A stretch of DNA of 64,000 nt, from positions 124,001 through 188,000 of the forward strand of contig NZ_LIPG01000001.1 of assembly GCF_001905505.1 (NCBI RefSeq), in the 5' to 3' direction. The stretch is from Streptomyces sp. CB02058 (GTDB taxonomy: Bacteria > Actinomycetota > Actinomycetes > Streptomycetales > Streptomycetaceae). The position numbers were made by a program, and so were the translations under genes. Positions within the stretch are counted from its first letter, which is position 1, and every line of letters begins with the position of its first letter. Below are positions 58,379-64,000 of this stretch, in pieces. The notes beneath the pieces are model-generated. The model worked only from the letters and a program-made list of their open reading frames with translations. It was not told the DNA's origin and did not search any database.

Positions 58379-58645
58379 TCAGCCGCGCCTGAGGTCCGCG
58401 ACGAAGGCCGCCCAGGCGTCCGCCCGGAACACGAGGGCCGGGCCGTCGGTGACCTTGGAGTCGCGGACGGGGACGACGTGGGGGAGGCCGTCGGCGACTT
58501 CGAGGCAGTCGCCGCCGTCACCGCCGCTGTACGTGGACTTGCGCCAGGTGGCGACCTCCAGGCAGTTGCCGCCGTCACCGCCGCTGTATGAGGACTTGTG
58601 CCAGATAGCCGTGGACAGGTCGTAGTCAGAGCTACTGATCTTCAT
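58379..58645 (-). CDS. DUF397 protein with duplicated motif
   Basis: An 88-residue protein. DUF397 proteins normally carry one W.KSSYS....CLEVA motif. This one has two in tandem, WHKSSYSGGDGGNCLEVA (residues 15-32) and WRKSTYSGGDGGDCLEVA (34-51), and then the usual VPVRDSK..DGPALVF..DAWAAFV end. DUF397 genes follow XRE/DUF5753 regulators (WhiJ-like loci in Streptomyces) and probably act with them. It overlaps the regulator's 3' end by 14 bases, so translation is coupled. Confidence 0.9.
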   Translation of the reverse strand: MKISSSDYDLSTAIWHKSSYSGGDGGNCLEVATWRKSTYSGGDGGDCLEVADGLPHVVPVRDSKVTDGPALVFRADAWAAFVADLRRG

Positions 58646-59468
58646 GGTCGTAATCCTCCGCCGCTGACTCGATCAGTGCCAGTGACGCTTCTGGTGACGA
58701 CGCGCTGGCTCCCAGCAGATGGTAGGTCAGTTCGTATCGTGCGACGCTCGCGGGATCGTCCTGTAGCCGCCCCATGCCCAGGCCATCGACGTACGCGAGC
58801 GGAGGTGCGTCAGGAAAGGCCATGAGTTTGAGGCCGCCGTCCAAGGCGGCGTGTGCACCTGTGGAGAATGGCAATACCTGGGCGATCACGCGGTGCTGGC
58901 GGACCAAGGTGGCCACGTGATCCAGCGCCGCCGCCATCACCCCCGGCCCGCCGACTCGGCGGCGTAGAACCGCCTCGTCCAGAACCACCCACAACAGGGG
59001 CGTCGTTGGATCGGTCAGCAGTTGGGCCCGCTCCAGCCGCGCTGCCACCAGCTCGTCGATCACGTCCTCCGTGGCCGTCGGCTGATACGCCCGGAACACC
59101 GCCCGTGCGTACGCCTCCGTCTGCAACAGGCCTGGGATCAGCAGAGGCGCGTACTCTCGGATCGTCGTCGCCAGGCGCTCCGCCTCCGCCGCCTCCGCGA
59201 AGTGGTCCGGGTACTTCGACTTCTTCAGCGCCGCGCAGTTCCGTACGAAGAAGCCGGACGCGTCCAGCACCTCGTCGAGCTTCTGGGCCTGGTCCAACTG
59301 CATGCGGCGGGTGCCGGACTCCAGCTGGCCGATGAACGAGCCGCTGACGAACAGCGGTGCGCCGAGGTCCTCCTGCGAGAGGCCGGCCGCCTCCCTGCGG
59401 TGGCGGAGTTCGGCGCCCAGGAGCGCGCGGGGTGAGGAGGAGGGGTCGAGCTTCTTGGGTCCGGGCAA
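58632..59468 (-). CDS. XRE-family regulator with DUF5753 domain (WhiJ-like)
   Basis: A 278-residue regulator. The N-terminal helix-turn-helix reads LLGAELRHRREAAGLSQEDLGAPLFVSGSFIGQLESGTRR (residues 15-55). DUF5753 (about 95-270) starts ATTIREYAPLLIPGLLQTEAYARAV and contains HRVIAQVLPFSTGAHAALDG and LAYVDGLGMGRLQDDP. Start is TTG 59468 with AGGGAG five bases upstream; GTG 59486 is an alternative. It is paired with the DUF397 gene, and likely binds the large palindrome 66 bases upstream of its own start. Confidence 0.92.
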   Translation of the reverse strand: MPGPKKLDPSSSPRALLGAELRHRREAAGLSQEDLGAPLFVSGSFIGQLESGTRRMQLDQAQKLDEVLDASGFFVRNCAALKKSKYPDHFAEAAEAERLATTIREYAPLLIPGLLQTEAYARAVFRAYQPTATEDVIDELVAARLERAQLLTDPTTPLLWVVLDEAVLRRRVGGPGVMAAALDHVATLVRQHRVIAQVLPFSTGAHAALDGGLKLMAFPDAPPLAYVDGLGMGRLQDDPASVARYELTYHLLGASASSPEASLALIESAAEDYDHEDQ

Positions 59469-59534
59469 GGCGACTCCCTGTTGCACACGTCCGGGTGTTG
59501 GAACTGCACCACTTCCACGGTAGCCGGGAATTGG

Positions 59535-59569
59535 CCACGCTGAGTAGGCATAGCCACTACTCAGCGTGG
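59535..59569. promoter_or_regulatory. Long palindromic operator between divergent genes
   Basis: Perfect 13-bp arms CCACGCTGAGTAG / CTACTCAGCGTGG around a 9-base centre, in the intergenic space between the XRE regulator and the divergent small gene. Confidence 0.8.
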
Positions 59570-59583
59570 AAATGGGGAAGATC

Positions 59584-59826
59584 ATGATGACGGCTACGGA
59601 ACGGCGCAAAGAGGCAGCGGGAAGAGTGCGGGCTGCGGAGGACGCGGTGGAGCGGCTGAGGGCCGGTCTCGCGGGGGTCGGCGTGAAGCTGCCTTCGCTG
59701 CGGATCGACCCGGTCTCGTTCGCGGGGGACGAGCCCAACCCGCTCGTGGACCTCGGCCGGTGCTCGGTCGAGACGGCGCTGCGGCTGAGTGTTCAGTTGG
59801 AAGCGGCGGCGGCACATGACAGTTGA
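59584..59826 (+). CDS. Small conserved hypothetical protein
   Basis: About 80 residues, mostly helical: TERRKEAAGRVRAAEDAVERLRAGLAGVGVKLPSLRIDP, then NPLVDLGRCSVETALRLSVQLEAAA. It belongs to a kind of small helical protein encoded beside WhiJ/XRE loci in Streptomyces; no function is known. GGGGAAG precedes the ATG (59584 or 59587). It is divergent from the XRE regulator, with the palindrome just upstream of its start, so it is probably under that regulator's control. Confidence 0.72.
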   Translation: MMTATERRKEAAGRVRAAEDAVERLRAGLAGVGVKLPSLRIDPVSFAGDEPNPLVDLGRCSVETALRLSVQLEAAAAHDS

Positions 59827-60049
59827 AGGACTGGAGCCGTGTACGCCGGAGCCCGGGACGTTCGCGGTGGACGGCCGTGACGGCAGGGTGGGCCGGGTGA
59901 TGGGCCGCGTCGGCCCGTACGTACAGCTGCGCCCGCCGGGCGGCGGCGCCGAGTGGGACTGCCCGCCGGAGGCCGTCCGCCCCGCCCCGCCGGGGGTCGT
60001 GCTCCGGGCGCGGGTGAGGGAGATCAACCGGGAGGGGCGGCTGCCCTGA
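59816..60049 (+). CDS. Small conserved hypothetical protein
   Basis: A 77-residue protein. VEGLEPCTPEPGTFAVDGRDGRVGRVMGRVGPYVQLRPPGGGAEWDC looks like a small beta-barrel (SH3-like) domain, followed by EAVRPAPPGVVLRARVREIN. Its ATG lies 11 bases before the end of the preceding gene in another frame, so the two are coupled. Function unknown. It is common in Streptomyces next to XRE/DUF397 genes. Confidence 0.75.
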   Translation: MTVEGLEPCTPEPGTFAVDGRDGRVGRVMGRVGPYVQLRPPGGGAEWDCPPEAVRPAPPGVVLRARVREINREGRLP

Positions 60050-60182
60050 GCCGGTCGTGGGTGGGCGGCAGGCTGACCGGACGACCGCGAGGCGTTTCGT
60101 CCGGTGCGTCGGAGGCGCCTCGGCACACGAACGCGGGTGGGAGACTCGGAGGCCGGATCACCGAGGCGGAAGGGCGCTTGCC

Positions 60183-61655
60183 ATGTCGGATGTCGTACCG
60201 CCGCCGGTGCATCTCGACGCGGTGCTGGACGGGCTCGCGGAGAACCCCGCCCTGCCGTCCGCTCTCGTGCGCCGACTCCTCGGCCGGCGCACGGGCTTGG
60301 GCAGGGTGGCCGGGCGACCGGACCTGAGCGATGACCTGATCGCCGAGATCCTCGCCACGGACGATCACTGGCTCACGCACTCCCTCGCCCTGAACCGCGG
60401 CCTTCCCCACGCCTTCCGGATGGTGCTCGCCGGGCACCCGGACCCTGCGATCCGTAAGGCTGTCGCCGTTGCCGCGGACGGTGCGCCGCGCGAGCTGTTC
60501 GCGCGGCTGCTCGACGACGCCGACCCGGCGGTCCGCGCGCAGGTGGCGGAGAGCGAGGACGTGCCGGCGGACCTGCGGGCCCGGTCGGCGACGGACCCGG
60601 ACCCGACGGTCCGGGCGACGCTCGCCCAGTGGTGGACGACGGCTCCGGAAGCCGTGCGCCGACTGCTGCTGACCGATCCCGACGACTCGGTGCGTGCGGC
60701 AGCCTGCGCGATCTACTTCCGCCGGATGCCGCACCCCGTACCTCCGGCGGACCTCGTTCCGGAGCTGCTGGCCGACCCGGTCACGCGTGCCGGGGCGGTG
60801 CGCCACTGCGCACTGGACGCCTCCACCGCCCGCCGGCTGGCCGACGATCCCGACGACGACGTACGCGGGGAACTCGCGCAGCACCCCGGCCTCCCACCGG
60901 CACTGCGCGAGGAGCTCGCCCAGGATGCCGACCTGCGCGTCGCGCTGCGTGTCTTCGCCCGTCAGGACACCCCGGAGCCGACGCGGGCCGCGATCCACGC
61001 GCGGATTCTGTCCGACGTGCCCCCACCGGACCTGTTCGCGGACGACGAGGACATGGACGACGCCACGCTCGAACGGGAACTCATGGGCGAGGTGGCCCGT
61101 GCGGAGCTCCGGACCCTGCGCCTGCCGTGGGTGACGGCCGACCCCCTGCCGTATGTGGACTCGCCCTACGTCTGCTTCCGCGCCTCCGCGGCGATGTCCG
61201 ACGCCCTTCCGCCGCCGCTCGTCGCGCGACTCCTCGACGACGAGGAGAGCGGCGTCCGCACGGCGATGGCCCTGCACGCCCGGGACGGCATCGATCCCGA
61301 CACCGCCGAGCGCATCGACCGGACCTACCGCCCGGCCAAGAGGGTCCGATGGCGTCCGGCCGACGACCTCCCCCTTCCCGCGGAGGTGCTCCGGCGTCTG
61401 GCCACGGACCCCGACCCGAGAATGAGACAGCTGGCCCCGCGCGACCCCGGCCTGCCCGTGCCGTCCGCTCACCTGCTGGCGGCCGACCCCGACCAGAGGG
61501 TGCGCCGCGCCGTCGCGGCGCATCCCCGTCTCCCGGCCGAGGAGTTGAGGCGGCTGCTGGCCGATCCGTCGGAGTCCGTCGCGGCCACCGCGGCCGCACA
61601 CCCCGGCCTGCCCCTCGCGGACATGCACCGGCTGCTGACCCTCGCGGGCCTGTGA
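60183..61655 (+). CDS. HEAT/LRV-type repeat protein
   Basis: A 490-residue protein built almost entirely of about 24-residue helical repeats of the leucine-rich-repeat-variant/HEAT kind: LAGHPDPAIRKAVAVAAD, LLDDADPAVRAQVAESEDV, LAADPDQRVRRAVAAHPRLP and LLADPSESVAATAAAHPGLP among others, with a less regular middle (DDEDMDDATLERELMG). It has no signal, membrane helix or catalytic motif, so it should act as a binding scaffold in the cytoplasm. GGAAGGG precedes ATG 60183. It runs in the same direction as the two small genes, 134 bases downstream, and may belong to the same locus. Confidence 0.82.
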   Translation: MSDVVPPPVHLDAVLDGLAENPALPSALVRRLLGRRTGLGRVAGRPDLSDDLIAEILATDDHWLTHSLALNRGLPHAFRMVLAGHPDPAIRKAVAVAADGAPRELFARLLDDADPAVRAQVAESEDVPADLRARSATDPDPTVRATLAQWWTTAPEAVRRLLLTDPDDSVRAAACAIYFRRMPHPVPPADLVPELLADPVTRAGAVRHCALDASTARRLADDPDDDVRGELAQHPGLPPALREELAQDADLRVALRVFARQDTPEPTRAAIHARILSDVPPPDLFADDEDMDDATLERELMGEVARAELRTLRLPWVTADPLPYVDSPYVCFRASAAMSDALPPPLVARLLDDEESGVRTAMALHARDGIDPDTAERIDRTYRPAKRVRWRPADDLPLPAEVLRRLATDPDPRMRQLAPRDPGLPVPSAHLLAADPDQRVRRAVAAHPRLPAEELRRLLADPSESVAATAAAHPGLPLADMHRLLTLAGL

Positions 61656-61683
61656 CACCCGATCACGTGCCGCCGACAGCGGG

Positions 61684-62712
61684 TCAGGAGGCCGTGGGCA
61701 GCGCGGCGACCGCGTCCGGACCTGCCGGAGCCGAGCGCGCGACGGCCGGGGAGAGCCGCTGCTGGAGCACCGCGAGGACGGTGTGCGCGAAGGGGAGGGC
61801 CAGGGCCCCGGTGAGCAGCAGGGCGGCGGCGATCGGGGCGAGGACCCCGGCGACGTACGCGGCATAGGTGTTGTCCGGGCCCCACTCCAGGAACAGGGAG
61901 GCCGCGCCGGAGCGCAGCGGATGGGCGGCGGAACTGAGCAGGACGTACAGGCCGATGGTCAGCGCGCCCAGGGGCAGGGCGACGGCCACGGTCCGGAACC
62001 ACGCGGAGGCCCGGCCCCACACCAGGGACCAGGACCGGCGCAGCGCGGCCAGGGGCGAGAGCTCCTCCGTCGCGGCGACGGCCGGGGCCAGGGTCCAGCC
62101 GAGCCGGAGCACGAGCGCGGCAACCAGGCCCAGCAGGGGCGGGCCGTAGCGCAGGAGGACGAACAGGTTGGGGTACTCCCACTTCGGCACGATCACGGTG
62201 TGCTCCCTGAACAGGGTGGTGGTGAAGGTCTCCTCCACCAGGACACCGGCCACCAGTGGAGCCCAGACGAACACTCCGCGCAGCGCGTACACCCCGAGGA
62301 CCGCGCGGAACCGGCCGGGGGCCCGTCCGGTGACCGCGCGGGCGGACGCCGTCTGGAGCGCGGTGCACGCCAGGTGCAGCAGCAGGATCAGGAACGGCAG
62401 GCAGGCGAGCAGGATGAGCCACATGGTGTGCACGCGGCTGCCGTCGGGGGCGTAGGAGTCCTCGTCGATGCGGGCCCGCACCGCGCCCAGGCGTATCTCG
62501 GTGAACTCGGGCCAGGCGGCGACGAAGCCGACGACGGTCAGCAGCAGTCCGCCCAGGGCGACCAGACCGGTGACGCCGGCCGCCCGTCCGAACAGACGGC
62601 CCCTGTCGCGCCGCAGGACGACGAACGCGGTACGGACGATGCCGCGCCCCTCGCCGTCCGCGTGCTCTTCCCGGAGGGGGGCACCGGTCTCGGTCGCGGG
62701 GTCGTTCGCCAT
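61684..62712 (-). CDS. Polytopic membrane protein, unknown function
   Basis: A 342-residue membrane protein with about six helices, such as GVTGLVALGGLLLTVVGFVAAW, WLILLACLPFLILLLHLAC and VFVWAPLVAGVLVEETFTTTLF. A cytoplasmic-type loop reads ATEELSPLAALRRSWSLVWGRASAWFRTV, a segment often seen in glycerophosphodiester-phosphodiesterase-type membrane domains (DUF7847-like). Acidic N- and Ala/Pro-rich C-tails. No transporter signature. Start ATG 62712. It is tail-to-tail with the repeat protein gene, 28 bases apart. Confidence 0.75.
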   Translation of the reverse strand: MANDPATETGAPLREEHADGEGRGIVRTAFVVLRRDRGRLFGRAAGVTGLVALGGLLLTVVGFVAAWPEFTEIRLGAVRARIDEDSYAPDGSRVHTMWLILLACLPFLILLLHLACTALQTASARAVTGRAPGRFRAVLGVYALRGVFVWAPLVAGVLVEETFTTTLFREHTVIVPKWEYPNLFVLLRYGPPLLGLVAALVLRLGWTLAPAVAATEELSPLAALRRSWSLVWGRASAWFRTVAVALPLGALTIGLYVLLSSAAHPLRSGAASLFLEWGPDNTYAAYVAGVLAPIAAALLLTGALALPFAHTVLAVLQQRLSPAVARSAPAGPDAVAALPTAS

Positions 62713-62854
62713 GTCTATCGCCTCTTACCGCCCGTTTGCGCTGCACGATGGTCAGGATCAACGTCCTGAGAGTGTGATGCGGACGGACGGCGGGGCGGTT
62801 CCCGGAGGGGAAGGGCAGTTGTCACGATGAGCGGGGGAGTATGTGTGGTGAAGG

Positions 62855-63016
62855 GTGATCAGGGCTCTGAAGGCCGTGCGTGGGACTACCACGCTGTTCA
62901 CCGAACCGAACGAGGACGGAACGTACAAGCACAGCGACGCCGTGCCCTTCGGGAAGCCCCTCCAGCTTCCCGGTCCTTTCGACGTCACCCTGCCCACGGC
63001 CGACTTCCCGGTCTGA
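62855..63016 (+). pseudogene. Remnant of a Uma2-family endonuclease
   Basis: A 53-codon frame with only the last strands of a Uma2 (DUF820, PD-(D/E)XK-fold) protein: GTTTLFTEPNEDGTYKHSD, then AVPFGKPLQLPGPFDVTLPTADFP and stop. Full proteins are about 190 residues, and the catalytic core is absent upstream, where the frame closes at a TGA six bases before the possible GTG 62855. It is best read as a decayed 3' end left after deletion or recombination. Confidence 0.55.
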
Positions 63017-63046
63017 GCGGGTCCTGTCGCGGCTTCGTGCGGGCGG

Positions 63047-63445
63047 TCAGAACCAGGGGGCCGCCGCCTCCCGCAGTGCTCTGAGGGACTCGCCGAGCGA
63101 GGCCACCGAGGCCAGTGCGCCGGACACCGTGAAGATCGCGTTCCGTACGCGGCCCTGACCGGCTTCGTCGGTGCTGGGGAGCGCGTCCTCGACCTCGGCG
63201 AGTGCCGACTCCGCGGCTGTTCCTTCCGCCGCCGACAGTTCGTCCGGGCCCAGGTCGCGGATGCGGGCCCGGAGGGCTTCGACGGCTTCCCGCAGCTGCA
63301 CGATCTCGGCCGATTCCACGGCGCCCACCGCCCCTCCGGCATGGCTGACGTACTCGGCGGTGCTGTTGTCGCCAGTCTGGGCGTTCCCCGTGAACGTGCC
63401 GCTCACATGGATTCCGCGTCCTTCTCCGGCCGGTGTGTCCGTCAT
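63047..63445 (-). CDS. Small helical protein with N-terminal GN.QTGDN motif
   Basis: A 132-residue protein. An N-terminal Gly/Asn/Thr strand segment (HVSGTFTGNAQTGDNSTAEY, residues 13-32) is followed by helical heptad-like sequence (EIVQLREAVEALRARIRDL, then AAESALAEVEDALPS) and a weakly hydrophobic end (FTVSGALASVASLGESLRAL). The motif recurs near the C-terminus of the next gene, so the two proteins may interact through it. Start is near 63445, and the gene lies 13 bases downstream of its neighbour: one operon. No known domain. Confidence 0.65.
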   Translation of the reverse strand: MTDTPAGEGRGIHVSGTFTGNAQTGDNSTAEYVSHAGGAVGAVESAEIVQLREAVEALRARIRDLGPDELSAAEGTAAESALAEVEDALPSTDEAGQGRVRNAIFTVSGALASVASLGESLRALREAAAPWF

Positions 63446-63458
63446 CGTGTCGACTCCC

Positions 63459-64000
63459 TCAGCTGGAACCCGTGGAGCCGCCGGCCGGACCGACCTGCGG
63501 CTGCGGTGTGGTGATCGTCTGGTGGCCGGCCCGGGCGTTGTCGCCCGTCTGGATGTTCCCGTTGACCGTTCCGTTGACGTGCACGGAGCGGTCGAAGAGG
63601 ACGGTGGTGCGGGCGTCGAACTCGCTCGTGCTGTAGCCCGCGTCGCTCAGGCTGTTGCGTACCGCCGTGACCGTCCTGGTCTGGACGCTCTTGAGGAAGC
63701 GCCGGACGTCCATCTCCTGGAAGAGCTGCTGGAAGTGGGGCTCCGCCGCCAGTTCGCGGATCGAGTAGGCGGGGCCGTGGTCGACCGGGCGGTCCGTCTT
63801 GCACATGCGGTCGTACCAGATCCGGGACTGTGCGGTGCGGGTGACCGTGCGCGAGGGCGCCGAGAGGTCGTTCGGGGCGTCGGCGACCACGGAGAACATC
63901 GACGCCGTCGCCGCACGGGCCAGATCGGCCCAGTCCTTGACGTCCTTCGGCGGGAGGATGTCGTCGATGCAGTGGTAGAAGCGGGCGATCGGCGGGAGCA
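63459..64000 (-). CDS. Unknown protein with C-terminal GN.QTGDN motif, partial
   Basis: The frame is open to the window edge, so the N-terminus is missing; 179 residues are visible. The visible chain starts LPPIARFYHCIDDILPPKD and continues SRIWYDRMCKTDRPVDHGP, YSIRELAAEPHFQQLFQE and FLKSVQTRTVTAVRNSLSDAGYSTSEFDART. It ends in VHVNGTVNGNIQTGDNARAG plus a Gln/Thr/Pro tail. The C-terminal motif shares 10 of 14 positions with the motif in the following gene. I do not recognise the main domain. Upstream sequence is needed to identify it. Confidence 0.65.
   Translation of the reverse strand, partial: LPPIARFYHCIDDILPPKDVKDWADLARAATASMFSVVADAPNDLSAPSRTVTRTAQSRIWYDRMCKTDRPVDHGPAYSIRELAAEPHFQQLFQEMDVRRFLKSVQTRTVTAVRNSLSDAGYSTSEFDARTTVLFDRSVHVNGTVNGNIQTGDNARAGHQTITTPQPQVGPAGGSTGSS

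Overview
This is a chromosomal window from a Streptomyces. GC content is very high with extreme third-position GC. Several starts look leaderless (TANNNT six or seven bases before the start codon), and GTG/TTG starts are common. Hallmark families are present: DUF397/XRE pairs, DUF6332, DUF3263, an LAxTG wall-anchor signal, HbpS/SenS/SenR and CdgB. The order terD - arfB - flavin reductase - cdgB - PfkB kinase - nagA - nagK - sugar-binding lipoprotein - DUF3263 - otsB - otsA-like - gpgS - thrC - cysO - cold shock - groEL2 matches, from memory, the SCO4277-SCO4296 core of Streptomyces coelicolor. No alignment could be run. Left third (1-16 kb): the tail of an MFS exporter, a DctA-type symporter, two flavin oxidoreductases, an APH(6)/hydroxyurea-type kinase, a GNAT acetyltransferase, a pentapeptide-repeat protein, the SenS-SenR two-component system divergent from the secreted haem-binding partner HbpS, two secreted metallopeptidases (M1 and M4), TerD and the ribosome-rescue hydrolase ArfB. 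Middle (16-34 kb): conserved metabolism and signalling. CdgB makes c-di-GMP and has a consensus CRP-type site and a near-consensus BldD box upstream. nagKA carries a DasR-type operator. Trehalose and glucosylglycerate genes follow, then a SAM-I riboswitch ahead of thrC-cysO, a cold-shock gene and a CIRCE-controlled groEL2. An accessory gene between DUF3263 and otsB has the N-terminal AGN..QR motif known from contractile-injection-system cargo. 34.5-45.5 kb: a self-contained glucan-utilisation locus. It has a GH87-type alpha-1,3-glucanase, a GH1 beta-glucosidase, two permeases and a binding protein, a GH81 endo-beta-1,3-glucanase with a CBM56-like tail, and a LacI regulator. Near-identical palindromic operators lie at three places in it. 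The set suits digestion of fungal cell wall, which holds both alpha- and beta-1,3-glucan. 45.6-54 kb: envelope and stress genes. These are a lipoprotein, a large LADTG-anchored surface protein with a nuclease-like motif, an anti-sigma-type ATPase, a His/Trp-rich secreted protein, a SigK-RskA pair, a winged-helix protein and a beta-trefoil-like triple-repeat protein. 54-64 kb: an ECF41 sigma factor coupled to a flavoprotein behind an ECF41-type promoter with a CRP-type site beside it, an SDR enzyme, XRE regulators with DUF397 and small partner genes around a long palindrome, an HEAT/LRV-like repeat protein, a membrane protein, the remnant of a Uma2-family nuclease, and two genes sharing a short GN.QTGDN motif. 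The second of these runs off the window. No tRNA, rRNA, CRISPR array, insertion sequence or prophage was seen.
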